A stretch of DNA of 55,791 nucleotides, taken from assembly GCA_964484385.1 (NCBI GenBank), contig CAZAFV010000014.1, forward strand, positions 1 through 55,791, given 5' to 3'. The DNA is from Poriferisodalis sp964484385. Its GTDB lineage: Bacteria > Actinomycetota > Acidimicrobiia > Acidimicrobiales > Poriferisodalaceae. Each line of letters begins with the position of its first letter. Position 1 is the first letter of the stretch. Shown here one piece after another: positions 24,780-33,788 of this stretch. The position numbers and the translations under genes are program-made. The notes beneath the pieces are model-generated. The model worked only from the letters and a program-made list of their open reading frames with translations. It was not told where the DNA came from and ran no database searches.

Positions 24780-26006
24780 TCAGTTGCGGGGCACGTCCAC
24801 CCAAGGCACGTCCTTGTCGATGCGGGGCTCGCCCGGCAGGCCGAGCACCTGCTCGCCCAGGATGTTGCGCATGATCTCCGATGTGCCACCCTCGATGGAG
24901 TTGGCGCGCACTCGCAGAAAACCGTGCTGCACGCCGCCGTCGGAACCGTCGACCGACAGGTCGCCCGGGCGGCGGAAGGTGTAGTCATAGCCGACCAAGC
25001 CGTCGGCGCCCATCATGTCCACCGCGCAGGTCATCAAGGCCTGGTTGAGCTCAGCGAACGCCAGCTTGGCGATCGACATCTCCGGCCCGGGGTTGCCCTT
25101 GCGCCGATTGGCGCCAGCACGCATGTTCGTGAGCCGCAGCACCTCGGCACGGGTCCACAGCTGCGTCAGACGGTCCTTGGTGACCGAATCCCGGTCGGCC
25201 TGGTCGCGCTGCTCCCACAGTTTCACCAGCACCGAGATGGGCCCGGAGCCTCGCTTGGGCGGGCCGGCGCCGCCCGCACCGATGGCATTGCGTTCGTTCA
25301 TCAGGGTGGTCAGCGACACTCGCCAGCCGTCGCCCACGTCGCCGATGCGGCTGGCGTCGGGCACGCGCACGTCGGTCATGTAGACCTCGTTGAACTCGGC
25401 CTCGCCGGTGATCTGGCGCAGCGGTCGCACCTCCACGCCCGGCGACTTCATGTCGAGCGCAAAGTACGTCAGCCCCCGGTGCTTGGGGACCTCAGGATTG
25501 GTGCGGGTCACCAGCATCCCGAAGTCGCCGAGGTGCGCCAGCGTGTTCCACACCTTCTGGCCGTTCACGACCCACTCCTCGCCATCGGCGACCGCACGGG
25601 TCGCCAGCCCGGCGAAGTCGCTGCCCGCACCCGGCTCGCTGAAGAGCTGACACCAGACTTCCTCGCCGGTGAACATCGGCCGCAGGAAGCGCCGCTTGAC
25701 CTCTTCGCCGCCATGGGTGTGGATGGTCGGCCCGGCCAGATGCGCGAAGAAGGTCACCGGCTTCATGGGTCGGGCGCCGGCCGCCCGCAGCCGCTCCTCC
25801 ACCCGGCGCTGCAGCTTGGGGCTCACGCCCAGGCCTCCATGGCCCTCGTCGAAGTGGACCCACGCCAAGCCGGCGTCGAACTGTGCGCCGCGGAATTCGG
25901 CGTAGCTGAGCTGCTGGGGATCGTGCGAAGCAAGCAACTCGTCGATGGCTGCGTCAACCCGTGCAGCTGCGGGGTCGGCAGCCGGGGCGTCAAGCGTGTC
26001 GGTCAT
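24780..26006 (-). CDS. Acyl-CoA dehydrogenase family protein
   Basis: The 408-residue flavoenzyme contains the FAD-binding segment QLFSEPGAGSDFAGL, then VNGQKVWNTLAHLGDFGMLVTRT, and the C-terminal SIEGGTSEIMRNILGEQVLGLP, in which the Glu-Gly-Gly-Thr element lies at the flavin/catalytic site. The size and helical N-terminus are normal. It is predicted to introduce a double bond at the alpha-beta position of an acyl-CoA. The enoyl-CoA hydratase-like gene lies 34 bp upstream on the same strand, so the two probably act in the same degradation route. Confidence 0.9.
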   Translation of the reverse strand: MTDTLDAPAADPAAARVDAAIDELLASHDPQQLSYAEFRGAQFDAGLAWVHFDEGHGGLGVSPKLQRRVEERLRAAGARPMKPVTFFAHLAGPTIHTHGGEEVKRRFLRPMFTGEEVWCQLFSEPGAGSDFAGLATRAVADGEEWVVNGQKVWNTLAHLGDFGMLVTRTNPEVPKHRGLTYFALDMKSPGVEVRPLRQITGEAEFNEVYMTDVRVPDASRIGDVGDGWRVSLTTLMNERNAIGAGGAGPPKRGSGPISVLVKLWEQRDQADRDSVTKDRLTQLWTRAEVLRLTNMRAGANRRKGNPGPEMSIAKLAFAELNQALMTCAVDMMGADGLVGYDYTFRRPGDLSVDGSDGGVQHGFLRVRANSIEGGTSEIMRNILGEQVLGLPGEPRIDKDVPWVDVPRN

Positions 26007-26040
26007 GGTGCCAGTCTGCCAGCAGCCGGCGTACTTGGGA

Positions 26041-26886
26041 TCAGTAGCGGTCGCCGGAGAAGGACGGGTCGCTCTTGGCCAGGAAGGCCGCTGCCCCGTC
26101 GGCCATGTTGCGGGGGATCAGCACAGCCTGATGTCCCATCTCCACGTCGAGCTGGTCAGCCAAGTCACGCTGCGTGGCGCCGTCCACGGACGCCCGAATG
26201 CGGCTCATGGCTGCGGGCGAGCAGCGCCGCAGCACGTCGGTCACCTGCCCTACCGCTGCGTCCAGTTCCTCGTCGTCAACGGTCTTCCACACCAGGCCCC
26301 AGTCTTCGGCCTGATCGGCAGTCACCCGTTCGCCGAGCAGCGTCATGCCCAGCGCACGGGCACGGCCTACCCGCATCGGGAGCTGCCACGTAGTTCCCAG
26401 GTCGGGAACGATGCCCAGCCGGGGTCCGAACGTTGCCACGAAGAACGCCGAGCGAGCCGCGATCGCGACGTCGCACGACAGCGCGAGGCCGATGCCTCCC
26501 CCCGCGGTGACACCGTTGATGCGGGCCACGGTCGGCACCGGGCACTCGGCCACGGCCCGGATCGCCGGGTGGAACACGTTGTCCATCGAGTCGGTAGTGG
26601 CCTCGCCGGCTGCGTCCGCGTCGAAGCCCTCGGCGTCGCCGTCCGCGGCGTTCCGCAGGTCGGCCCCCGAGCAGAAGCCACGGCCGGCACCGGTGAGGAT
26701 GACCGCTCGCACGCCGTCGTCGGCCCCAACGATGCCGAAGGCCTCGGTGATGTCGTTCATGAACTCGTCATTCATCGAGTTCAGCGTCTCGGGCCTGTTC
26801 AGGGTGACCGTTGCCACGTCGCCCGCCGGATCCCGCTCGACGCTGTAGTTGACGGTGCCGTTGGAAGGCTGCGGCTGGCTGCTCAT
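26041..26886 (-). CDS. Enoyl-CoA hydratase/isomerase family protein
   Basis: The 281-residue crotonase-fold protein has both oxyanion-hole segments, TGAGRGFCSGADL and GVTAGGGIGLALSCD, and the downstream FGPRLGIVPDLGTTWQLP. The Asp in LGIVPD, where classical hydratases have Gly or Glu, resembles the PaaG-type isomerase branch, so isomerase activity is as likely as hydration. A ~20-residue acidic/alanine-rich insert (NAADGDAEGFDADAAG) follows the first oxyanion motif. It is probably cotranscribed with the acyl-CoA dehydrogenase gene downstream. Confidence 0.88.
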   Translation of the reverse strand: MSSQPQPSNGTVNYSVERDPAGDVATVTLNRPETLNSMNDEFMNDITEAFGIVGADDGVRAVILTGAGRGFCSGADLRNAADGDAEGFDADAAGEATTDSMDNVFHPAIRAVAECPVPTVARINGVTAGGGIGLALSCDVAIAARSAFFVATFGPRLGIVPDLGTTWQLPMRVGRARALGMTLLGERVTADQAEDWGLVWKTVDDEELDAAVGQVTDVLRRCSPAAMSRIRASVDGATQRDLADQLDVEMGHQAVLIPRNMADGAAAFLAKSDPSFSGDRY

Positions 26887-26988
26887 GATGATCCCTTCTG
26901 CGAACTCGATTGCGACCGTGGCGCGCTGTCGAGCGTAGGGCGCGAGCCGACTCCGATGCCGGGCTGGGTCCGCCCCGAAAGGCGATGG

Positions 26989-27213
26989 CTACTTGTAGCG
27001 GTAGGTGATGCGTCCGCGGGTCAGGTCATAGGCCGAGACTTCGACTTGCACCCGATCTCCGGGAAGGATCCGGATGTGGTGCTTGCGCATCTTGCCGCTC
27101 AGGTGACCCAGCACCTCGTGGCCGTTGTCGAGCTCGATGCGGAAATGCCCGCCTTTGAGCGCTTCGACGGTCTTTCCTTCGAGCAAGATGGCGTCGTCTT
27201 TGACTTTCGGCAC
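26989..27213 (-). CDS. infA: Translation initiation factor IF-1 (solitary copy)
   Basis: This 74-residue S1/OB-fold protein matches IF-1 almost end to end: LLEGKTVEALKGGHFRIEL, NGHEVLGHLSGKMRKHHIRI and LPGDRVQVEVSAYDLTRGR. IF-1 binds the A site of the 30S subunit with IF-2 and IF-3 during initiation. The start is GTG 27213, supported by AGGGAAA 7 bases upstream and by family length. The gene stands alone between fatty-acid and flavin genes rather than in the usual rpmJ/rpsM ribosomal cluster. It may be a second, diverged copy or a relocated single copy. Confidence 0.88.
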   Translation of the reverse strand: MPKVKDDAILLEGKTVEALKGGHFRIELDNGHEVLGHLSGKMRKHHIRILPGDRVQVEVSAYDLTRGRITYRYK

Positions 27214-27366
27214 GTGGTTTCCCTGGTCGGCGGGCAGAACATGCGTGCCCACAGCAGTGAACGCGCAGGCCCCATGAGGGGCGACACAACATGGTAGTCC
27301 AGCGGGGTCCGAATCCGCCCACGGGCCCCCTTTTGCCGCAGGAAAGCTGATCCGGCGGCAGCGCCG

Positions 27367-27900
27367 TCAGTGACGTTTGGCGCCGCCGTATTTCATGCGT
27401 GTGTCCGACATCGAGGCAATCTGCACCTCGTCGTCGTTGATGACCGCCGCCACCAACTCGCCCATGAACAGCGTGTGGGTGCCCAGGTTGACGCTGTGGC
27501 GCACCTCGCAGTCCATCCAGGCGGCAGCATCTGCAAACACCGGCGCTCCAGTCGCGGCTTCGTACACAGCCCAGCCGTTCAGCGTCCCGGTTGCCGGACC
27601 GTCGCCGGGGGCTGTGGCCTCGTAGGCAGCCGGCTTGGAGAACTTCACGAACGGCCGCGTGTTGGCGGCGTCCCACAGGTTCACGGTGAACGATCCGCCG
27701 TCGGTGATCAACCGGTGAGTGACTGCCGTGTTCTCCACGCCGATGCCGATGATTACCGGCTCCATCGAGAGCTGTGTGATCCAGCTCGTGGTCATCGCAT
27801 TGCGCTCGTCGCCGGATCTTGACCCCACGAGCGCCAGCGCATTGGGGATCTTCCACGTCACCCGGTTGACCAGCTCGTCGGGCATCTCCGCAGTCGTCAT
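27367..27900 (-). CDS. Flavin reductase-like domain protein
   Basis: The 177-residue protein has the split-barrel flavin reductase pattern: ALALVGSRSGDERNAMTTSWITQLSMEP near the N-terminus, HRLITDGGSFTVNLW, and a late HTLFMGELVAA segment. Such proteins bind FMN/FAD, either as the reductase partner of two-component monooxygenases or as FMN-binding proteins of unknown role. No oxygenase partner is directly adjacent. ATG 27900 fits the family start. The ~150 bp between this gene and infA show no other gene. Confidence 0.8.
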   Translation of the reverse strand: MTTAEMPDELVNRVTWKIPNALALVGSRSGDERNAMTTSWITQLSMEPVIIGIGVENTAVTHRLITDGGSFTVNLWDAANTRPFVKFSKPAAYEATAPGDGPATGTLNGWAVYEAATGAPVFADAAAWMDCEVRHSVNLGTHTLFMGELVAAVINDDEVQIASMSDTRMKYGGAKRH

Positions 27901-28049
27901 GGCTGCACCCTAGGCAGCGATTCATCTCGAACAGCGCGGGCTGTTCTCAGCGACCGGCCGGATACGCGCGGCTAGCGTGAACGCCACGGCTTCGGGCTGA
28001 CCGGCCCGAGAGCAGCGAGCGCGTACGCGGCGAGCACGGGGACGGCGAC

Positions 28050-29723
28050 ATGGCATATGACCTGAAGATCACGGGCGGCACGATCATCGACGGGACGGGG
28101 TCGCCCCGCTACGTCGGCGACGTGGGCATCTCCGGCGGCAACGTGGTGGCGCTCGGCTCGGCCGCGGCAGAGGCCGCCGAGACCATCGACGCCACCGGGC
28201 GCATCGTGTGCCCCGGGTTCGTCGACATCCACACCCACTACGACGCGCAGATCATGTGGGACCGGCTGGTGAGCTGCTCGCCGTGGCACGGCGTCACCAC
28301 CATCGTGATGGGCAACTGCGGCTTCTCGGTGGCGCCCACCCGGCCCGAGCACCGAGACCTCATCATGCGCACGCTCGAGAACGTCGAGGGCATGAGCGTC
28401 GATGCGCTGCGAGCCGGCCTCGGCGACTGGGGCTTCGAGACCTTCCCGCAGTACCTCGATGCGCTCGAATCCAACGGCGCTGCGGTCAACATGGCGGCCC
28501 TCATCGGCCACACCGCCGCCCGCATGTACGTCATGGGCGAAGAAGCCACCGAGCGTGAGGGCACTCCTGAAGAGATCGCCGCCCAGCGCGACCTGGTGGC
28601 CGAGGCTCTGCGAGCCGGCGCGCTTGGCTTTGCGACCTCCAAGGCGCCGACCCACGTCGGCTACGAGGGACGGCCGGTGCCGAGCCGCGCTGCAACGACC
28701 GACGAGATCGTCGAGATCGCCCAAGCGCTCGGCGACGCCGGCGGCGTGATGCAGGCCACGGTGGGCCGGGGCCTCAGCCACGACGAATTCGCCCGCATCG
28801 CCGAGACGACCGGGGCGCACGTCAGCTGGACGGCGCTTCTGGGCTCGGCGCGAGGCCCAGGCAGTCACCGTGTCGAGCTGGAGCGGGCTCGTGAGATCGC
28901 GGACCGGGGCCTGCCGGTGTTCCCGCAGGTGGCCGTGCAGCCGATCCAGTTCGAGATGAGCTGGAAGGCGCCGTTCATCTACGAGGCGCTGCGCTGCTTC
29001 ACCCCGGTGTCCCAGAGCGATCTGGAAGGCCGCAAGCGCTACTACGCCGACCCTGACTGGCGGGCCGAGTTCAAGGAGAAGGCCGGCAATGGCGGCAAGA
29101 TCGGCGATCGCTGGGCTCGCACCGAGGTGAGCTACCTGCCGCACAGTCCCGAACTCGAGGGCCGCAACATCCAGGAGATGGCCGACGAGGCGGGCCAGGA
29201 TCCGGTCGACTGGGTGCTCGACGTGGCCCTCGAAGCCGACCTCGAGATGCGCATCACGCAGGACGTGATCAACCACGACCCCGACGACATCGACGAACTG
29301 CTGCACGACCCGACCACGGTGATCGGGCTGTCCGACGCCGGAGCGCACGCCAGCCAGCTCTGCGACGCCAAGTACTCGACGGAGTTCCTGCAGACGTTCG
29401 TGCGGGGCCGCCAGAGCTTCGACCTAGAAACCGCCGTCCACATGCTGACCCAGCGCCCTGCGGAGGTGTTCGGCATCGCCGACCGGGGCACGCTCGCCGA
29501 GGGCAAGCCTGCCGACGTGGTGGTGTTCGATGCCGACGAGATCGGCCACCTCGGCAAGCGGCGGGTGTACGACCTGCCCGCCGGCGCTGACCGGCTGATC
29601 TCCGACGCGAAGGGCATCGACGCCGTGGTGGTGAACGGCACGATCATCCGGCGCGACGGCGCCGATGCAGTCGATCCGCACGGCACGCTGCCGGGCAAGC
29701 TGCTGCGCAACGGCAAGGGCTGA
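28050..29723 (+). CDS. N-acyl-D-amino-acid deacylase-like amidohydrolase
   Basis: The 557-residue enzyme belongs to the amidohydrolase 3/D-aminoacylase family. The start LKITGGTIIDGTGSPR, metal-binding DIHTHYDAQIMWD, the family's GNCGFSVAP (Cys ligand), EALRAGALGFATS and the C-terminal SDAGAHASQLCDAKY with late Asp all fit. It is predicted to hydrolyse N-acyl-D-amino acids or similar cyclic/linear amides in the cytosol. It is transcribed in the same direction as the threonine aldolase 85 bp downstream. Confidence 0.85.
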   Translation: MAYDLKITGGTIIDGTGSPRYVGDVGISGGNVVALGSAAAEAAETIDATGRIVCPGFVDIHTHYDAQIMWDRLVSCSPWHGVTTIVMGNCGFSVAPTRPEHRDLIMRTLENVEGMSVDALRAGLGDWGFETFPQYLDALESNGAAVNMAALIGHTAARMYVMGEEATEREGTPEEIAAQRDLVAEALRAGALGFATSKAPTHVGYEGRPVPSRAATTDEIVEIAQALGDAGGVMQATVGRGLSHDEFARIAETTGAHVSWTALLGSARGPGSHRVELERAREIADRGLPVFPQVAVQPIQFEMSWKAPFIYEALRCFTPVSQSDLEGRKRYYADPDWRAEFKEKAGNGGKIGDRWARTEVSYLPHSPELEGRNIQEMADEAGQDPVDWVLDVALEADLEMRITQDVINHDPDDIDELLHDPTTVIGLSDAGAHASQLCDAKYSTEFLQTFVRGRQSFDLETAVHMLTQRPAEVFGIADRGTLAEGKPADVVVFDADEIGHLGKRRVYDLPAGADRLISDAKGIDAVVVNGTIIRRDGADAVDPHGTLPGKLLRNGKG

Positions 29724-29808
29724 GCAACTGGGCTGACCGAGCCTGTCTGATCGGCCCAGCGCAGGTCCGCCCGTTGCACGGCGCGAGCCGCATGGCAGGC
29801 TTGCTGCC

Positions 29809-30813
29809 GTGATCGACCTGCGCTCCGACACCGTTTCCAAGCCGACGCCCGAGATGCGGGCCGCCATGGCAGCCGCCGACGTCGGCGACGACGTCTGGGG
29901 CGACGATCCCACGGTGAACGAGCTCGAGCGCTACACAGCCGATCTTCTCGGCAAGGCGGCGGCGCTGTACGTGCCCAGCGGCACCCAGTCCAACCTGTGC
30001 GGCCTGCTGGCGCATTGCGAGCGGGGCGACGAGTACATCGTGGGCCACCACGCCCACACCTACATGTACGAGGGCGGCGGTGCTGCGGTGCTCGGCAGCA
30101 TCCAGCCACAAACGGTGCCGACCGACGAGACGGGGATGCTGGATCTCGACGCCGTCGAAGCCGCAGTCAAGCCCGACGACAGCCACTTCGCTCGCACGCG
30201 GCTGTTGTGCCTGGAGAACACCATCAACGGCAAGGTGCTCACGCCAGCCCAGCATCAGGCAGCCCGTGACTTGGCCGACCGCCACGGACTGGGCTTGCAC
30301 CTCGACGGGGCTCGCCTGTGGAACGCGGCGGTGTCGCTGGGGCTGGCCCCCGCCGCGGTAGCTGAGCCGTTCGACACCGTGTCGGTGTGCCTGTCCAAGG
30401 GTCTGGGCGCGCCAGTCGGCTCAGTGCTGTGCGGTACCGAAGACCTCGTGGCCAAGGCACGCCGCTGGCGCAAGCTGCTCGGGGGCGGCATGCGCCAGGC
30501 CGGCATCATCGCCGCGGGCGGGCTGCATGCCTTGCAACACCACATCGATCGGCTGACCGAGGACCACACGAATGCGCGGCGGCTCGCGGCCGGTCTCGAA
30601 GCAATTGACGACATCACCGTCACCGGCTGCGACACCAACATGGTGTTCGCCCAGCTCGAGCACAACGACCCGACGCTGTCCAAGCGGCTCGAGGGCCGGG
30701 GCGTGCTGGCCGACTGGCGTTTCGGCCGCTCACGCATGGTGCTGCACCTCGACGTCAGCGAGGCCGACGTCGACACGGCCTTGGAGGCCATCGCCGCCGA
30801 ACTGGCGACCTGA
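29809..30813 (+). CDS. ltaE: Low-specificity L-threonine aldolase
   Basis: The 334-residue PLP enzyme starts MIDLRSDTVSKPTPEMRAAM, the standard opening of threonine aldolases. It has GDDVWGDDPTVNELE, GLHLDGARLWNA (Asp ~166 binds the PLP ring) and the Schiff-base lysine in SVCLSKGLGAPVGS (Lys ~197). It cleaves L-threonine/allo-threonine to glycine and acetaldehyde. The start is GTG 29809. Length and motifs are complete. Confidence 0.93.
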   Translation: MIDLRSDTVSKPTPEMRAAMAAADVGDDVWGDDPTVNELERYTADLLGKAAALYVPSGTQSNLCGLLAHCERGDEYIVGHHAHTYMYEGGGAAVLGSIQPQTVPTDETGMLDLDAVEAAVKPDDSHFARTRLLCLENTINGKVLTPAQHQAARDLADRHGLGLHLDGARLWNAAVSLGLAPAAVAEPFDTVSVCLSKGLGAPVGSVLCGTEDLVAKARRWRKLLGGGMRQAGIIAAGGLHALQHHIDRLTEDHTNARRLAAGLEAIDDITVTGCDTNMVFAQLEHNDPTLSKRLEGRGVLADWRFGRSRMVLHLDVSEADVDTALEAIAAELAT

Positions 30814-30858
30814 AATTCGTTTCGCGCGGAGGCGATGCCAGCCCTACGTTCACGCATA

Positions 30859-30924
30859 GGGCCAGCCTCTCCGAGTGCGAGCTACAAAATGCCTGCTCTG
30901 ACCACACTCGGTTGAGGCTGGCCT
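30859..30924. terminator. Large imperfect hairpin between convergent ltaE and monooxygenase genes
   Basis: The left arm GGCCAGCCTC-T-CCGAGTG (30860-30877) pairs with the right arm CACTCGG-TT-GAGGCTGGCC (30905-30923), leaving a ~27-nt loop. It sits in the 164-bp gap where two genes end tail to tail, so a bidirectional terminator is the simplest reading. There is no T run. A second inverted repeat, GAGCCGG (30943-30949) / CCGGCTC (30973-30979), reaches into the monooxygenase stop codon. Confidence 0.45.
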
Positions 30925-30977
30925 CCCGCACAACTATAGGCGGAGCCGGCAACCCGAGCCCCCGATTTTCGTCCGGC

Positions 30978-33107
30978 TCAGTCGGCGATGAGTTCCCGGT
31001 CGGCCGCTCGGGGCTCGCAGACGTACTCGTCGAGGTCGGCTTCCTTGGTCATCTCGAAGTAGTCGACGTTGCGCCACGGCGAGTTGACCACGATGCGGCC
31101 GGCCTCGTTGCGGTAGTAGCTGGTCATGCCGGGATGCATCCACACCATGTTCTCGTGGGCATCGTCGACCCGGTCGCGATACTCGTCGTGGACGTCACGG
31201 CGCACCTCCACCGAACCGAGCCCTTCGGCGCACATCTTGGCGATCATGTCCATCACGTAGCGCACCTGCATCTCCACCACGAAGATCAAGCTGCCGCCGT
31301 GGCCAGGCTGCAGGTTGGGACCGTACAGCGTGAAGAAATTGGGAAAGTCGGGCGTGACCGTGCCCAGATACGCGCTGGCGTCGTCATCGCCCCACGACTC
31401 CCGCAGGCTGCGACCCGAGCGGCCGGTTGCCTCGTAGGTGGTGATGAACCGCAGCACGTCGAAGCCCGTGGCCAGCACCAGCACGTCGGCTTCGCGCTCG
31501 GTGCCGTCCGCGGTGCGGATGGTCTGGCCGGAGATCTCTGCGATCGGATTGTCGACCAGCTCCACCTTCGGATTGCGCAGCATGCGGTACCAGCCGTTGT
31601 CCATCAGCATGCGCTTGCCGAAGGGCGGGTAGGTGGGCAGCACCCTGTCCAGCAGCTCGTCGGCCCGGTCGCCCAGCTCGTCGATTACGTAGCGCGTGAA
31701 GTAGGCCCGGTGGGCGTCGTTCTGGGCGTTGAGCGACCGTTCGGGGTGCTCCCAGTCGGGGTCCTTCTGCAGGGCGGTGTGGATGCGGTCGTTGAACGTC
31801 CAGCCCAGCCGCACCCGGTACCACGCCCGGTACAGCGGCACAGCCTCGAACAGGGTCCGCATGGCGTCGGGAACCGGCTTGCGGAACTGCTCGAACGGCG
31901 CGGCCCAGTGGTTGGATCGCTGATAGATCGCCAGCGATTCCACGTCGTGCTGGATCTCGGGTGCTGTCTGCATGCAGCTCGCCCCGTTGCCCACGATCGC
32001 CACGCGCTTGCCGGCGACGTCGGCATCGGCGGGCCAGCGTGCGGTGTGCCACGTCTCGCCGCTCCAGGATTCGAGGCCGTCGATGTTGGGGCGGATCGGC
32101 GGGTTGAAGATGCCGGCAGCGCTGATGACGACGTTCGCCTCGATGATCTCGGCAGGGCCGTCGGAGCCCTGAGCGTGGCCATTGGCACCCGGTGCCGTTG
32201 CTGCGCCGTCGTCGCGGCGCCGCAGACCTGTCTCGTCGGGCGTGGCGCTGAGGCCGAGCCGTCCGGTCTCCCAGCGGCCTTCGTTGTCGGCCACATGGCG
32301 CACCTCGGCCTGCCAGACCTGTCGCTCGGCGTCGTAGCTGACGCGCTCCACCGAGGTGTTGAAACGGATGCTGCCGCGCACGTCGAAATCGTCGGCCACC
32401 TTCTCGAGGTAGCCGTGGAGCTCGTCGCGCAGGCAGAAATACATCTTCCAGTCGTGCGGAGCGAACGAGTACGAGTACAGGTGGTTCGGCGTGTCCACGC
32501 CGGCGCCGGGGTAGCGGTTCTCCCACCACACGCCGCCGACCGTGCCGTTGCGCTCGACCACCTCGTAGGGCACGCCGGCCTGCTGCAGGTTGATGGCAGC
32601 GCATAGCCCCGAAGCGCCGGCGCCGATCACCAGCACCTTGAAGCCGGGCGGCACGTTGATCGGATCGTGATCGAGGAACTTGGCCAGGCCCAGCTGGGCG
32701 GCGGTGAATGCGCCGTACTCGTCGGGCACGTGCTCGCCCATGGCGGTGCTGAGCATCTTGGTGATAAGGGCGTCGTCGGGCTCGGCGATCGCCATCGGGC
32801 GGCCGTCGCGCCATGCCGCAATGGCCTCGAGCGCGGCCTCGCGGACCTCCTGCTGATGCTCGGGTGCCAAGCCGCCCGTGTCGTTGTCGCCGAGTCCGGG
32901 CTGGCGCTTGGGCCGGTAGGGATCGTCGAGCCATCCCAGCTCGCCCGTCATCTGCACCAGAACCATCAGCAGCGTCGGGATGTTCGCTACCGCTACCGCA
33001 GCGGCCAGCGTCTCGTCGTCCACGTCGGGGCGGCCCGCGGCTGTCGGCGCGCCGTAGTCAGACCCACGCGCTCCGTTGGCTGCACTTTCTCTAGACATCT
33101 CTGACAT
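30978..33107 (-). CDS. Flavin-dependent Baeyer-Villiger-type monooxygenase (HAPMO-like)
   Basis: The 709-residue enzyme has the FAD-binding motif VLVIGAGASGLCAAINLQQAG (about 158-178), GGVWWENRYPGAGVDTPNH, and the BVMO fingerprint in the variant form WSGETWHTARWP, in which Trp replaces the first Phe. The NADPH-binding site is AIVGNGASCMQTAPEI. About 150 residues precede the FAD domain, including NIPTLLMVLVQMTGELGWLDD. An N-terminal extension of this kind occurs in 4-hydroxyacetophenone monooxygenase-like enzymes. It should insert oxygen next to a ketone; the substrate is unknown. ATG 33107 follows a GGGGGAG ribosome binding site; ATG 33098 is an alternative. Confidence 0.85.
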   Translation of the reverse strand: MSEMSRESAANGARGSDYGAPTAAGRPDVDDETLAAAVAVANIPTLLMVLVQMTGELGWLDDPYRPKRQPGLGDNDTGGLAPEHQQEVREAALEAIAAWRDGRPMAIAEPDDALITKMLSTAMGEHVPDEYGAFTAAQLGLAKFLDHDPINVPPGFKVLVIGAGASGLCAAINLQQAGVPYEVVERNGTVGGVWWENRYPGAGVDTPNHLYSYSFAPHDWKMYFCLRDELHGYLEKVADDFDVRGSIRFNTSVERVSYDAERQVWQAEVRHVADNEGRWETGRLGLSATPDETGLRRRDDGAATAPGANGHAQGSDGPAEIIEANVVISAAGIFNPPIRPNIDGLESWSGETWHTARWPADADVAGKRVAIVGNGASCMQTAPEIQHDVESLAIYQRSNHWAAPFEQFRKPVPDAMRTLFEAVPLYRAWYRVRLGWTFNDRIHTALQKDPDWEHPERSLNAQNDAHRAYFTRYVIDELGDRADELLDRVLPTYPPFGKRMLMDNGWYRMLRNPKVELVDNPIAEISGQTIRTADGTEREADVLVLATGFDVLRFITTYEATGRSGRSLRESWGDDDASAYLGTVTPDFPNFFTLYGPNLQPGHGGSLIFVVEMQVRYVMDMIAKMCAEGLGSVEVRRDVHDEYRDRVDDAHENMVWMHPGMTSYYRNEAGRIVVNSPWRNVDYFEMTKEADLDEYVCEPRAADRELIAD

Positions 33108-33219
33108 CGCTCCCCCTGTGGCCCGATGGCCAGCGTAGGACGTTGCGCCCGAGCGAACCGGGTGTGCCACAGCCGCTGTGTCGCAGCGGTCTCTCGGCAT
33201 GCCAGCGGATCAGGCCGCT

Positions 33220-33723
33220 TCAGGCCTGCTTGGTCAGCTCGCCCCTCAGGTGGTGCAGCAGCTCGGCGCGGCCCACAGCTGCCATCCACAGCTCGGAGAT
33301 CAGCGTCGGGTTGTCGGCAGTGCCCGTCCCGACGATGCTCAACTCCCGCCGCACCAAAGTGACCTCCTTGGCGGTCGGGGTCAGGCCCACGTGCTTGCTC
33401 GCCAGCTCGATCGCCAAGCCGTCGGAGGTGGTGCGCACCCGTCCGAGACAGATCTCGGTGACACCGGACGGCTGTGCGAGGGTGAGCTCGATCTGGCCGT
33501 CCCCCACGGCTCGCAGGTAGCCAGCCTCTGAGTGCAGCGGCTCGCCGGTGGCCGCGTTGCGAGTGCGCTGGATCATCGACACGAACGGCTTGCCCACGTG
33601 GCCGAACGTCAACTCCTCCGTGTAGGCGAATTCGTCGATGGTCGGGTACTGGCCCGTGCCCCCGCCCTGCCAGGTTCCCAGCAGCGGGGCGAGGGGCACG
33701 CAATGCGGGTGCAGCTCAGCCAT
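33220..33723 (-). CDS. Nitrobindin (FABP-like heme-binding beta barrel)
   Basis: The 167-residue protein shows the nitrobindin signature GTWQGGGTGQYPTIDEF (about 16-32), followed by EELTFGHVGKPFVSMIQRT. Near the C-terminus RAELLHHLRGEL supplies histidines in the region where the family's heme-ligating His lies. Nitrobindins bind ferric heme in a ten-stranded barrel and are thought to isomerise peroxynitrite to nitrate. It lies 112 bp downstream of the monooxygenase start, outside that gene, and is divergent from the thioesterase-like gene. Confidence 0.88.
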   Translation of the reverse strand: MAELHPHCVPLAPLLGTWQGGGTGQYPTIDEFAYTEELTFGHVGKPFVSMIQRTRNAATGEPLHSEAGYLRAVGDGQIELTLAQPSGVTEICLGRVRTTSDGLAIELASKHVGLTPTAKEVTLVRRELSIVGTGTADNPTLISELWMAAVGRAELLHHLRGELTKQA

Positions 33724-33788
33724 AGCCGCAACCTAGCGGGGAGCCTTCCGCGGTCAGGCCCGAGCACAAGCCTCTAGGGTCTGCCGCC

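Noticed and set aside
24924..26393. 489-codon plus-strand frame opposite acyl-CoA dehydrogenase and enoyl-CoA hydratase
   Set aside because: It spans two real genes on the other strand and has no recognisable motif; it is a shadow of third-position GC bias.
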